Positions 12,127 to 23,580 are shown, counted from the first letter of the stretch. The stretch: DNA of 64,000 bases from Cryptomeria japonica (GCF_030272615.1 NC_081413.1:163091080-163155079), one strand, 5' to 3'. Made by a program: numbers and translations. Notes: generated by a model not told the origin, from the sequence alone.

Positions 12127-12566
12127 TGTTCTATATTTTTAGGCTTTATGACTCTTATCTCTTGTTGTATAACAAGTCTTTGGACCGTTTCTTGCATGTC
12201 CTCCAAATCTTTTGCATTCTGATTTTTCTCTAATATCCTCCAAGGTTGGGCCTCTATTCAGTAGGCCATCCTAATTACATTTGCATACTTATGGACTTCT
12301 CCCCCATATAGTTCGGCTCTAATGTCTTGGTTTAGTCTAGAAATCAACCACTCAATCCTTTTCGTTTTTGTTAAGTGTTCTTCTAGTTTCCTACAAACTT
12401 CCTTGAATTTCTGATCATACTCCTTGATTGATGTAGTGTCTTGTGTCATGCTTCTCATCTTAAAGTCACACTTTCTACAGGAACTTTTAGTGTCCCAAAG
12501 TTCATCAATAAATTTTCTTTTACCATGCATCCCATGTTGTTGCATGGTTAGGGTACTGCTTAACAT
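12127..12566 (-). pseudogene. Gag-like fragment fused to the chromovirus 3' end
   Basis: The minus-strand frame 12566-12258 resembles the retrotransposon gag core (TTSIKEYDQKFKEVCRKLEEH, WLISRLNQDIRAELYG). A stop follows at about 12255. The continuing frame (LEDMQETVQRLVIQQEIRVI) runs to about 12130, where the integrase tail begins. It differs in sequence from the gag at 9140-10240, so it probably comes from another lineage or a diverged copy. The missing protease, RT and core integrase point to a large internal deletion or template switch. Confidence 0.55.
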
Positions 12567-13267
12567 AGCACTCCAATTTGATATTTTACTTTGAGATTTT
12601 GTGTTGCTTTTTATATAGTTGCTAGTTTGTTTGTTGATTTCTGGCTTACTAGTTTCTTCTCTTTTCTACTAAATCCAGGGCTTATCTTCTCAACCCTTAT
12701 CTCATGGTAACTTAATATCAAAGTAGTTTTCCCCTAATATTTCACTCCAGGGCATCTCTTGTTTTCTCTTTCCCTTCTCTTAGATAATATCCAAATCTAG
12801 AGGGAGTGACAAGCATTATAACAACCGCACAAATATAATCAAATAGAAAATTGAATAATAGTTATCTATTTAAAATTAAACTTTAATTGTTAAGATATTT
12901 ACTTTAAAACATATTTAAAATCTATAAATATGATCTTATCTACAAAATATCCATAAATATGATCATACAGCCATCAAATTTAGACCTATTCAAAAATAAT
13001 ATGTTAACTATGTAAAGTCCATTGATGACGATACTGTTACTCTTCTCCCTCCTCTTCATCTCTTTGTTGTCTCTTCATATTTAGAGAATAAAAGTATTTG
13101 TATATATGATAGATATATACTGACTTTATATCTGTTGTAACTGTAAATAAAGATATTGCCATTTTTTCTGGTAGATGTAGCTTTTAATGATGAATCACGT
13201 AATTTGTTTTGTTGTACATTATTTTTCAAATTTCTCTCCCTTCCTGATTGATGTTTGCTGAACAGGC
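12567..13267. other. Intergenic, no gene seen
   Basis: AT-rich DNA with no domain and no long open frame. The sequence next to 12566 may be the leader of the gag-like fragment, but no LTR or primer site is visible. Confidence 0.4.
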
Positions 13268-13608
13268 ACCATCTACCTAGCCTCTATGATGCACCGACAT
13301 CTTATGCATACAATACATGTTGCATATACATATAACTGCATGCCGGTGTATCTTAGAATCCTATGCATACAATATATGTTACACATCCTATGCATATAAT
13401 GCATTTTACATAGACATATAACTGCATGCAGGTGCATCATAGGGACTGGGTAAAATGCGTTATATGCATAGGATGTGTAACATGTATTATATGCATAGGA
13501 TTCTAAGATGCACTGGCATGCAGTTATATGTATATGCAACATGTATTGTATGCATAAGATGTGTAACATTTATTGTATGCATAGAATGTCAGTGCATCGT
13601 AGAAACTG
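13268..13608. repeat. Foldback element with long inverted arms
   Basis: About 110-bp arms at 13299-13409 and 13450-13562 are reverse complements with only a few mismatches, separated by about 40 bp. An outer pair of about 40 bp is also complementary: 13268-13306 (TATGATGCACCGACAT) against about 13572-13608 (ATGTCAGTGCATCGTA). Short units built on TATGCATA, ATGTTGCATAT and TGCATCATAG recur inside. No transposase is present. The structure fits a foldback or MITE-like element. Its transcript would form a long hairpin. Confidence 0.75.
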
Positions 13609-14403
13609 GATAAACGTTGCCCAATTTACTCAACATAATCTACCATAATTTAGAGTCAAATGGAACTATGCAAACAAAAAAAAGAGCCGCCTGTAAGACC
13701 AAACACGTAAAGATAGCATGAGATTCCATTGACGACAGTCTGATGCAACTGTCACGTTCTGCAATTTGAACAAAACAAGAAGAGATCGACACGACTTCTG
13801 ATAAGGGCTTTTCTGAAATCAAATCTAGTAGTAAGTAGAATATATAAAAGCATAGATTAAGAAAACCGAAAATTAAACATGTTTTATCTCTTTATACAGA
13901 CCACAGTCGTGAACGCACAACTGAGTAGGCGAAATCACTCCTTTTTAAAAAAGGAAAGATGTGGGTTCGACTTCTGCAGTTGAGTCGGCACAAAAAACAT
14001 GCGGGCTGTTTAATATAATCGTAACTATACGTTATTAATATTTTAAATCATCTACCAGTCAGAAGAAGTACCATTTTGAGGAAAAAGTGAATGATTAAAG
14101 AATGGGTTCAGTAAAAATTGCCTCAGCATGTCAAAAAAAAAACAAGAAAAAAAAAATTGCCTCAGCAAATCTCAACGTTATTAGTGTGTACTGACCGTCT
14201 GGTTTGCATGGAATACATTGAGCATTTTCAATGCCTGTGCACGAGATGTTCTAGAAGCCATTCTTACTTTATTCCCACTCCCACTTTACCAAAAAGCAGG
14301 CAAATTCATACGTTACAAAAAAACAATCATAAAAAATGATCTCCTTATCCAACCTCCCAACCGCTGTATGTGATGTTCAACTTAATCGTTCCATTATGTT
14401 GCG
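13609..14403. other. Intergenic, upstream of the only intact gene
   Basis: No coding evidence. A possible tRNA-related stretch lies at about 13915-13985. Two A-rich tracts lie around 14128-14157. The rest is unremarkable and could include distal promoter sequence of the gene at 14513. Confidence 0.4.
13915..13985 (+). other. Possible tRNA-derived (SINE-like) stretch
   Basis: CAACTGAGTAGGCGAAATC loosely resembles a Pol III box A, and GTGGGTTCGACTTCTGC, 40 bases on, closely resembles a box B (GGTTCGANNC). The bases between do not fold into a convincing cloverleaf by eye. No 3' tail or target duplication was confirmed. Confidence 0.2.
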
Positions 14404-14410
14404 TATTTAA
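14404..14410 (+). promoter_or_regulatory. Possible TATA-like element
   Basis: TATTTAA lies 103 bases upstream of the ATG at 14513, a plausible distance for a plant TATA box plus a 5' leader. In AT-rich DNA such a match is weak on its own. Confidence 0.2.
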
Positions 14411-14512
14411 TGTTGACATCTAAATTTAGAATCTCAATTGCAATAAGAAAAACATTCTATTTGTTCCTTTCTTTTTCCCAGTATACTTTGTTGTCAGGAT
14501 TGTAGTAGATAG

Positions 14513-15340
14513 ATGGAATTTCGAGATACAGGTTGTTGTAAGGATGATAAAGTATGGGCCGGTGGAGAAGAGTACCCGGATTCGATCACGGGACGTGTCG
14601 ACGACGAAGAGGAGGAACTTTCCTTCTGCGATCTCGTCACAGAACGGGCGGATTTGAAAAGTTACGGAGAATCTTCAGTCCAAAAAGAGGATTTTGGCTT
14701 CGATTTGGACTTGGGCGCGTGCAATTCCATGGCGTTTGTCATTTCCCCCGCAGACGATCTCTTTCACAAAGGCCGCCTCCTTCCTCTCAACTTTATCCGC
14801 CATGAAAAAAGCCGGCTGTTAAATGAAAAAGTGCAGGCATGGAGAAGAGATTCGACTAATTTTATTGGCTTTAACTCTCGTCAATCTCAAGATCTACGAA
14901 GACCATCTGTTTACTCTGACAAAATATTAAGGCAGGGTAATTCTACATCAAAGCCGCCCAATTCTGATAGTAAGATTTGCTTCAAATGGCAGCAGATTTT
15001 TAGTATGGGATTAGTGAAAGCGCCTCCGATAAAGGTTGAAGAGATGCGTCCCAAACAAGGGAAGCCCAAAAATGATGGATTGGAATATACTTTTCTTAAG
15101 CGAAGGGCTCTAAGTTTTCAACAGAAATCAGTGTCTGTGAGAGATAATTTATCGGTTAAAAAGGCCCGAACGCACAGCAGTTGGTGGATGTTGGGACCAT
15201 TAAAATCTTTCAACAGTTGTAAATTTTCCTCCAATTCTGTGATGGATTGCTTGTCTGGAGTTGGAAAGAGCCCTAGTAAAATGCTTTCCATTGAAGCCGA
15301 TCAGAATTCATTGAGTTTAGCCCAGGATTCTGTCAAATGA
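14513..15340 (+). CDS. Intronless plant protein, MAKR/DUF1645-like
   Basis: An uninterrupted 275-codon frame. An in-frame TAG lies immediately before the ATG, so translation starts here. The N-terminus is acidic (DDEEEELSFCDLV, residues 30-42). Residues 79-92, PADDLFHKGRLLPL, match the conserved A-D-[DE]-[LI]-F-x-x-G-x-[LI]-x-P-L motif of plant membrane-associated kinase regulator and DUF1645-type proteins. Residues 157-172 (FKWQQIFSMGLVKAPP) resemble the second conserved block of those proteins. A basic, serine-rich region fills residues 175-230. There is no signal peptide or membrane segment. MAKR proteins act at the plasma membrane in receptor-kinase signalling, but that role is not shown for this one. 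GC content and codon use are richer than in the flanking DNA, and it is the only frame here that looks like a living gene. Confidence 0.72.
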   Translation: MEFRDTGCCKDDKVWAGGEEYPDSITGRVDDEEEELSFCDLVTERADLKSYGESSVQKEDFGFDLDLGACNSMAFVISPADDLFHKGRLLPLNFIRHEKSRLLNEKVQAWRRDSTNFIGFNSRQSQDLRRPSVYSDKILRQGNSTSKPPNSDSKICFKWQQIFSMGLVKAPPIKVEEMRPKQGKPKNDGLEYTFLKRRALSFQQKSVSVRDNLSVKKARTHSSWWMLGPLKSFNSCKFSSNSVMDCLSGVGKSPSKMLSIEADQNSLSLAQDSVK

Positions 15341-16952
15341 ACGACGTCAAATCAAGCACTCTTAAGGAGTCAAAGTCAAAGTGGATCCTCCTTAAGCTAG
15401 TAAAGCTTTTGAAACATTGAGTCAAGAATACAATGTGTTTGGTAGTGACTAGGATTTTTTAAAATATTGTAATAATGCAATGTGTTCTAATAGAAAAATT
15501 TGCTTTAGTGTTCAGATTTGGATCACTTTTAATATTCTCATGCATGTATTCATCATAAACAAGGGCTGCAAGGCAGCGAAGTTCCTGCCAAGACTGGTAA
15601 GGCTGCTTTGAATTTTGTGTGATTTGTTTTGATGTTGAGTGAAGACTAATGGAATAATGCTCTATGTAATACACTCCAAACTCCTCCTATTGAATCTGCA
15701 ATCTTCACGTTTGTAAATTTATGCAAAAATCCATTGGATATATGTGCATGAAATAGACTGTTATTTTATTATTATTTGGATCCTGAGCTAATATTTCTCT
15801 TATTTTAATGGCTGGCAGATTTTGGGGAAGATATTGTTATTTTCTTATTTGAACTCTTGACCTAATATTTTCCCCTCTTGCAATACTGAGTTGGATGGTT
15901 AATGTAATTTTTTTTTGTTAAACTTTCATCTATACATCTACCGCACTGGAGCTTGGGGATTAACTGCTATTTAAAAAAAAAAAAAAAAAAAAGAGTTAAA
16001 TAAGAATTATAGTGCATTAAAAAAAATATATATATAGATTATTATTTCATTCTGAACAGAAAAAAATTAACTTAAAAAATATGACTTACTATTACTGCAT
16101 CATTTTTCTGTGAAATGTAATAACTCTCTGAATTCTCTAGAAGAAAACTCTAGAACAAAAACTGTCAAGTAGACATCTATCATATTGATCACTGTGCTAC
16201 ACTAAATTCATTCTAAAAGTTTAGGAAACCGTATAAAATGAAACCAGAAAGGATGTTCTTACACTAAAAAAAATGTGAATGAAAAAATCATATTATGAGT
16301 TGTTTAATAAATATTATTTGAAAAACTATTTAATCTGAATTCAATCAATTTGCCACAACTAATATTTTTTTGATAGGTAATTTACCACAACTAATATTAA
16401 AAACATAATTTACTTCCATTTATAATAATGTGGCTCCATAAAATTTACATAGTCTAAGGCCACAATGAAAGTTGCAGCCCACCCCCATAGCCTCACTTTG
16501 CCTCTCCTTTCTTTATGTGCAAGGAAATAGCAAATGCAAATAAAAAAGTAAAAGACATTTTAAGAGTACAAGATGCTTAGAGATGAACTCTACGAAAATA
16601 GACTAAAACATGTTCTTAGTTGAATGTCTTCAAAATTCTTTATAAAACTAGTAGCCTTGTATTTAGATGCACATTGAGAATGGCTTGAGAATTGAGACCT
16701 TGCTAAAGCTAAAACACATTAGATCAGAGAGTAAACCCTTGGATATCAAATAAATAGTTCATGCATGCATATTATACAACATTAAACCCAAACTATAGCT
16801 CATAAGGAAAGAGATAATAATAGGAAAACAAGACAATTGAGGCAAGTTAGATCTTTTATATCAGATAAGTAATATCACATCTGATAAGAACAATTCTTTT
16901 GCTTCTGCAAAATGGGTGAAAAGCTAAAAACTTAAGCTAGAACATGAATAGA
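15341..16952. other. Intergenic, 3' of the intact gene
   Basis: Contains the presumed 3' untranslated region of the gene, then AT-rich DNA. A 20-base A run sits at 15973-15992, followed by TA-rich sequence. No domain or long frame was seen on either strand. Confidence 0.45.
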
Positions 16953-17084
16953 TTCAGAGTATATACTAAACAGTAAACTCAAACAAATTTAGAGTATATA
17001 CTAAACTCAAAAGAAAATTTAGAGTATATACTAAACTCAAAAGAAAATTTAGAGTATATACTAAACTCAAAAGCAAATTCAGAG
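16953..17084 (+). repeat. Tandem repeat, 30-bp unit
   Basis: The block AGAGTATATACTAAACTCAA recurs at 16991, 17021 and 17051, exactly 30 bases apart. The copies are nearly identical. A diverged first copy starts at 16957, 34 bases before the next. The unit also contains the small palindrome AGTATATACT. Confidence 0.9.
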
Positions 17085-17305
17085 AACCCTGATTTCTCCA
17101 AAAAAATCCAGATCAGTTTCTTAGGCTATTCATAGTTTTTAAACTTTTTCCTCATTCATTTCGTATGTCCATATTTCACCTTTTCTTTCCTTTTTACTAT
17201 AGTATGCATGTACCCAGCAAACCTCATACTGAAAGCTAGAGTTATATAATTATTTCTATATGCTATGTTTTTGTTGCACAAAACTTATCAATGAAATAAG
17301 CTTAA

Positions 17306-17566
17306 ATATTTACAGCATTCTTCGTACAATGTGCTATGACTCTTGCTAAGTCACATCCTGCCACCATCTATGGAACAAAAAGTGGAAAATTTATCTACAT
17401 TAGTAAATGAAATCCAAAACAACAATTTAAACCCTAAGTAAATAGGATTGAGAGTAGCTGCACAAACTTTAATCAAAACCTGGCCAGGCCTTAAACTTGG
17501 ATCTGGGATTTCCCCAAATATCATGATGTCTAGAGATCCATACTCATTGTAGAACTATGCCTTCAT
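17306..17566 (-). pseudogene. Quinone/enone oxidoreductase (MDR family) exon remnant
   Basis: Minus-strand exon 1 (17566-17432) starts MKA-stop-FYNEYGS and continues EIPDPSLRPGQVLIKVCAATLNPI. This is the N-terminal signature of plant medium-chain NADPH-dependent quinone or enone reductases (AxxYxxYG..., then PGxVLVKVxAAxLNPxD). The codon after MKA is TAG, probably from TGG. A 65-base intron-like gap follows. Exon 2 (17366-17306, after a TCCATAG acceptor-like site) reads MVAGCDLARVIAHCTKNAVN, matching the family's PGxDxAGVVxxxGxxV block. No later exons were found. The early stop and the Asn-Pro-Ile change argue for a dead gene copy. Confidence 0.7.
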
Positions 17567-18084
17567 AATTTTCACTCACAACAGATGATCTTACTGCTTT
17601 TCCAACACAATTTTTTGGTGGTATGAAGTGAAGGAAGGAGGTGAGTATTATATAGTAAATTATTAATCCTCCTCTCTACCTACGCCGACGTAAGCTATAA
17701 ACACATCACAAGGCAAGAAGTGAAAAAAAGCGTTAGGAAGAAAAAGTAAATGTACGGAAAGACATGCTGAGCAGTCCACATTCAATGAATGTTGTTAAGG
17801 CGATGGGTGCTCGCACCACAATTTACGTAATCTCACCCAAACAATTCAACTCATGGATTTTTTTTTAAAGACATTTGGTCTTGTCAAAAAATAAAATCCC
17901 TTAAGGCTACCACTTAAATGATAATTGCGATTATTTAGTTTTTTGTACAAGTTTTCCATTGCAGATAAAAATTCCATCACAAATGCCTCAAATGGCCATT
18001 TAGAATGAAAACATTGTTCTGTTTGTTTAGACATCAAGTAAGATAAATTTTTATTTATATATCAGTCTTGTAAACGAGAAAATC
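17567..18084. other. Intergenic between gene remnants
   Basis: No domain seen. A 63-codon minus-strand frame at 17846-18037 shows no family features. It could be the 3' end of the remnant to its right, downstream of a GTAAGT-like donor near 18097. Confidence 0.35.
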
Positions 18085-19225
18085 AGGACTTACCATGTAA
18101 ACATAAGCTAGTAACATCCAAACTGCATTATGCTGAGAAAAGATGTAATGCAAAACGAAGCCAATGACGGAAAGCCGCAAGAAGCCTTGTTGTGGCGATT
18201 GTCATTTCCCATTCCAAGCCAAGTTTCTTCAGGCAAAGCATCCTTCATGGCTGATTCAAAGTCTTATCATCACTACCCACAAGACGCTTCATACAATGCT
18301 CTTCTACAACAAGATGTTTACTATAATCTAAGTTTAAAACACACACCAAGCACAATGTTCACCTTGAAGATACATTCAGAAATCTAGCAGAAGCATGTGA
18401 TTCATTTTCTTGATTCAAAATTTCAAGTGAAGGTGCAAGTGGAATTTTGTACTGATGTTTCAATCGAGTTTCTTCAGCCCACATCAAAGCTTGTGAAAGA
18501 TGTGGATCATGTAGGCCTTTATTTTCCAGACTAAGTACAATGCCACCATTGGGACCCAAGCGGTGGTTTTCATCCCCTGAATCTAGGCATTCATCAAAGT
18601 ACAAGACACAAGCTATGCTAAATGTTGATCCCTTACTTTTACAAACCTTCTTAGAACTACTATGCTTATCAAAGGGAACACAACCATTTCCATCAACATC
18701 AGCCTTGAAACCATCAAAAGCATCTAAAAGAAGATTGTCAACAGTTTAGCCTATACATATTGGTGTCGTGTTCAGGTTACGATACTCTCTGATTTTAGCC
18801 AACGTCATTATCCTTGGGATAAATTTTACAACTTTTTTCGATCCCAGTTTGGACTAAATTGAGCAGAGTTCATAGTAAACAAGAATCCTTCAATCTATGA
18901 GATCCCTTGCATGCATGGAAAATGTTAGAGCAAAGACCAAGCACGTGAACTACTCTACAAATGCCACCTATACAATCACAACTTTTCATCTGAAGGCAGA
19001 TGGATATAACCTAATCTTAAAACGTGTTCTTTCATCGATTAATGGAATCCCTAATTGCTAGTTGTGTCCAGTATCCTGGAGAAATGGTAATTCCAAGATT
19101 TTGGTTTTCACACCTTTCTTTATATCTGTGCATTCTCTTGCATTGTATCTTGCAATGCCTCTGCATCCTCCAACAAGGCCCTGCCAAAACACATGCGTGA
19201 CAGACAGCTACTAAATTCCAATCAC
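18085..19225 (-). pseudogene. Unidentified multi-exon gene remnant
   Basis: Several minus-strand stretches look protein-like rather than random. The longest is open from about 18749 to 18359 and reads TVDNLLLDAFDGFKADVDG, then DSGDENHRLGPNGGIVLSLE, then LMWAEETRLKHQYKIPLAPS. Upstream in the minus sense are ALLEDAEALQDTMQENAQ (about 19170), NSAQFSPNWDRKKL (about 18860) and a frame passing FIPRIMTLAKIREYRN. Downstream, TTTTCTCAG precedes HNAVWMLLAYVYM, which ends at ATG-GTAAGT (about 18098), a plausible acceptor and donor pair. I do not recognise the family. Stops between the blocks mean either introns or decay. Confidence 0.4.
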
Positions 19226-20819
19226 ATTTATGCAAGGAATAGTGAATTAAAATTTTCCAAAGGAAAACTAAGCGATGCTATTGGTTGTGCCAAACAAGTT
19301 TAATAACCGTTCAATGCAAACCCTTGCCAATAGTTCCATGTGGGGCAGGAACTAATAAGGCCTTTTTTTTATTCCTTATAAGATTGTAGATAAATATTTT
19401 ATCTTTTTGTCTTTTTTCGTTATAAATTTAAATTAGATAATATTAAAAATTTGGTAGCCTCATAGTTGAGAGAATTATAAATATTGGTGAGAAATTGCAA
19501 TATACATGACATCTTATCATGCACTATCAACCAAAAGGGTCTTGATAAGCAATTTAAACTCCATGCATGTCTGTTTGCTCTCTAACCTCCCCACCATCAA
19601 TCTCCCTTATGCTATGTGCCCTATCTTTAATAATTCTCTAAGTTGAGGAGACTTTGGTCCATTATGAGTTCTTTTTTTTCAAAATAGAGTTGATCACTAA
19701 GTGTTGATTATTAAGGGCTTAAGTTCTCAAGTGAACTAGGACTCAACAATTTTGTGTTTATTTTGTAAAATAATATTTAATTCAAAATTTATTTATACCC
19801 ACACATCATCATTAATTTATGCTTATGTGTATGTATTCTATTATTTTGGCCTATATTTTAAACTTAGATAAAGTCTATTTTCCTTTACATTACATCTTCT
19901 AGTGACTCTTTAAGAAGTTAGTGGTATAATCGCAAGAAAAGTAATTAATTAAAACTATTCAAAGTTTTGAATGGTTAGTAATGTGTTGACATATTATTTA
20001 TCGGTGGCTAAACTACATCCACTGGCCAAACTTAAAGAAAATATTTTTTTAGTGTGTGCTATAGTCCCTCAATAACATCCATCAACCTAATAACACCTAC
20101 CACAATATTGATCATTACTTCCTTCACATTTAACTTTAAGACTAGAATGAACCTTGTCAATGATGAGACAACAACTAAAATCTACAACCTCTAGCAACAT
20201 AATCACAACCTATGCAAAAGTGGGAGCTTTAAACTATAATTATTTTAGGATATGCACAAAATGGATTAGTTAAAAAGGCCTAAAAAACTTTCAAGGAAAT
20301 ATATTTGGTATGTGTAGAGTCAAATTCCACAAGCTATGGAATAAGGTTTGGATATCCATAGAAGCATAAAGGAAAGAGGGTTTTGTCAAATTTTTAGGTT
20401 GCAACCACCCTAGTGGACATGCATATGTACATGTTGAAAAGTTTTAAAAGTTGACTACAAAAGGATGAAACATCATATGCCTAATTCTTTAGATTGGTCA
20501 ATTATATTGTACACAATCATGTTGGAGTTTGAGTGTGATTGAATCTTTAGCGACATATTATAGATTGACATGTGCAAGGATAATCCATTACAAAAATTGC
20601 TTCTAATTAAACCCATGAATGATGAAATGAGCAAGATATTGTGTGCCTATTTTTTACGTTTTCTATGTGCATTTATAGAAAATAACACACACGCACACAC
20701 ACACAAATAATTGTGGTAGATATAAACTAAATAACACTATACATTTTTAAAATCATAAAATTATATTGCCATCATCTATACATCTAAATTTCATAGCATT
20801 AAGCATAGAGGGCTAGTTG
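19226..20819. other. Intergenic, no gene seen
   Basis: AT-rich DNA with no coding signal on either strand. A short (AC)n microsatellite lies at about 20684-20704. No LTR or terminal repeat pair was noticed. Confidence 0.45.
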
Positions 20820-21618
20820 ATAGAGGTGCTACACATTCTCCATACAACACACAATCCCCCTAAATACTTGTATTCTCAAGCATTTCCTTTCACAAGGGAA
20901 AAAAACTCCACTCTTTCATATCCCGCTTGTGATTTACATTTTATAATCATGTTGGAAAATATGTAGTCATAAAATGACAATTTCCACATAACCCATAAGA
21001 GAAATCAATGCAAACAAGTACTCATAATCCATATGCAAAATAATAGGCTATATACCCATCAAAGATGACACAAGATATACCTTGGGAAAATCCTAATGAG
21101 ACAAAAACCTAGCCTCCAAAAGCATCCATCCATCATGTATTATTCAACAATGCAACATTACAATACATCCATGAGCACCTTTGAATCACAAGCCCTCTAC
21201 AAGCACTCCATGTGAATAAGCATATAACCACACATCACATGCCATGCTTCGAACCTCCACAAATTCTAACTTGGCTGACCTTAAACAACTACCCTTGTGG
21301 TTTCTTTTATAGAAACAAGCTCCCACAAAACCACCAAGTGGTATTATATAAAACCATGTGACTAAAACCATGGGATTACAAACCATTGAACCCATATTTA
21401 ATATTGGGTACTCAGCTTTCACTTTATTAATTTAATTTCCTTAATATTAAATAAATAAAACATTATAAATAATAATGTTATAATGCAACATAAAATGAAC
21501 CCATTAATGGCATCTCCTAGTGATGCATGGCCATCTAGTTTCCCTAGGTGCACCACACATAAAAAATAAATAATGCATTATAAACATTATACAAGGTGCA
21601 CAACACCTAATTTCCAAC
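20820..21618 (-). repeat. LTR-like tract of a minus-strand copia element
   Basis: On the minus strand, the purine-rich AAGTGGAAGAA (complement of 21619-21629) is followed by TGTTGGAAATTAGG, an arrangement typical of a copia polypurine tract and LTR start. The sequence leftward to about 20820 has LTR character, including a GGAAAATCCTAATGAGAC-type tract near 21080. No pol coding was recognised to the right (21630-22058). The left edge is a guess and no target duplication was found. The 78-codon frame inside it (21186-21422) is not considered a gene. Confidence 0.4.
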
Positions 21619-22058
21619 ATTCTTCCACTTATTGTATATAGTGCATAAGAAGCAACAAGTAACTCAAACATGAATAAAGGAACAATCTCTCTAGCCAGAT
21701 ATACCACTAAGGAATCAAAGTGCCCCATGTGCTCCTAAAGATACTTATAAAAAGAAATAAAGTGAAAAACATGAGTTCTCTCATCCTCCATCATGCCACT
21801 GTTACTGCAATATGTCATAATGAAGCATAAGTCATGCATCAACTACTATCCCAAACACTAACACTCAATCCAAAGGTATCATCAACAAGCCTTAGTAGTT
21901 TCCAAGAAACAATATCCATACCTGAAATAGAACCCATAGCAAGTGCTAACACATCCAACTATCCATACATCCAAGGCATACAAACATATCAAGTGAATCT
22001 CATGTCATTAGCATATACAACACATAACATGCAATTATAATATTGAAGTGCCATACCT
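21619..22058. other. No gene; possible copia 3' internal sequence
   Basis: Non-coding DNA between the LTR-like tract and the 5' LTR of element J. It may be the 3' untranslated part of the truncated minus-strand copia. Confidence 0.3.
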
Positions 22059-22698
22059 GTTATAGGAAAATGGTGTCTCAACCTTGCACTAATAAAAATT
22101 GTACTAGTGTATTTAGATGCCCAGAAAAAATAAGTTTTTAAGTGTGTTTAAAGTGTTGGATAAGGAATGCTTGATTTTTTCTAATAGTGCATTATGTGTT
22201 GTGCAAGTGCTTCTAGAATGCTCAATAGTTGATAAAGCCACATTTTATGCATAGCTTATCAATGTAAATCCTGATCATTTATCATTAGGTCATAGATATA
22301 ATGGTGGATATTTTATGTGCTTTGTTTTCCCTTGAAGGAAACCCTATATTATAAGGTCATCGTATTATAAGTATGTAGTGTGATGTATTCAAAGAGTCTA
22401 ATAGCTATTGAGATGCCTTTGGATCTCTGTTGGTGATACTCCTATAAGAAGCTTGCTCTAAAAGTTATTATAATCTATTGTTGATTTCTAAATAATATAT
22501 TGGGTAGCTTTTGGTGTATGGGATTTTTCTCCCAAAAGGGTTTTCCTCATGTAAATCACCATGTTATGGCATGCACATGTTATTGATGTTTAATTTTGTT
22601 AAGTTTCTATAATATTGTAAAGATCTGTTAAAAAAATTTGCATTATCCTTCTCTCAAGGTTAGTGTAGGAAGTTGTTTCACTATTTAACTTCCTTACA
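22059..22698 (+). repeat. 5' LTR of host copia element J
   Basis: Runs from TGTTATAGGAAAATGG to CTTCCTTACA (640 bp) with TG...CA ends. The primer site TGGTATCAGACC follows two bases later. Element J is the host of the nest: its body continues to 24555, resumes at 48876 and is cut again at 49870. Its 3' LTR lies outside the window. Confidence 0.7.
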
Positions 22699-22700
22699 AG

Positions 22701-22712
22701 TGGTATCAGACC
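22701..22712 (+). other. Primer binding site of element J
   Basis: TGGTATCAGACC matches the tRNA-iMet primer-site consensus TGGTATCAGAGC with one change. Confidence 0.75.
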
Positions 22713-22825
22713 CTGATCACCTCTAGTTTTAGTTGTTTGTTGTTGGTTTTATTAACTAATCTATATTCGAGTGGAGACTTATAGTTTAGAAGATACTTTT
22801 TTAATTTTGTTACAGGAATTCTCAA

Positions 22826-23580
22826 ATGGTAAGTTCGTCAGGGAGAATAGAGGTGGAGAAATTCTCTTAAAGTAATTTTGAGATGTGGAAGTTGAAGATG
22901 GAGGATCTACTAATAGATCAAGATTTATGGGATGTTGTTGATGTAAATGTCTCAAGACCTTTAGATCCTACTACAACTTCTCAATTTGATATTATAGATT
23001 GTAAAGAAAATGGTCTAATTAGAATTTTATTGGTAGACTCTATTCTAATAAATGTCCATGAAGAGACCTCTATAAAGAAGATATGGAATAATCTTAGTGA
23101 GATGGATCAAGCCAATTTTTATTAAATTAGATTTTCTTGATGAAGAAATTGTATTCCTTGAGAATGGAAGTGGGTGGACGGATTACAGACCAGTTGGAAA
23201 CACTCAATATGTTGGTGTCTCAATTGGCATCTATTTGTGTAAAGATGGATGAGGAGGAAAAATGTTAGATCTTTCCTTTTTTTTTGCCTGATTTGTGGGA
23301 TTCTCTCATTATGGCTATTGGTAGATATTTTTTTGTTTTGAAATATGAAGGTGTGGTGGGTGCCTTGCTTGGTGAAGAAATTTCAATAAAGATATCCATT
23401 AGTTTGAAGAAAGCCCTAAATGTTCATGGAAAACCTAAGGAAAAATGCAAGAAGAATGAGAATCATGATAAATCAAAGTTCGTTGGGATATCCAAATCTC
23501 CTAAAAAGTCCAAAGTCATTTGTTGGAATTGTAGTAAATCATGACTTTCCATAAGGATTGTAAATAAGAAGAGAAAAACA
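22826..23580 (+). pseudogene. Copia element J gag
   Basis: The start is placed at ATG 22826 (MVSSSGRIEVEKFS-stop). The frame then holds the copia gag N-terminal block (MWKLKMEDLLIDQDLWDVVD) and IKKIWNNLSEMDQANFY. A shift follows near 23125. A later region reads PDLWDSLIMAIGR, then a lysine-rich tail with a ruined zinc knuckle (KVICWNCSKS-stop) at 23515-23545. This is the family of copia gag domains that package element RNA. Multiple stops and shifts make it inactive. Confidence 0.75.

Noticed and set aside
13273-13569. 98-codon minus-strand frame in the foldback element
   Set aside because: The product is a run of repeats imposed by the inverted repeat units, without a domain.
15973-15992. 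A20 tract downstream of the intronless gene as a sign of a retrogene
   Set aside because: It lies over 600 bp past the stop. No parent gene or target duplication is visible, and poly(A) runs are common here.
20684-20704. (AC)n stretch
   Set aside because: An ordinary short microsatellite with no associated structure.
21186-21422. 78-codon minus-strand frame
   Set aside because: It sits within an LTR-like tract and shows no conserved motif.
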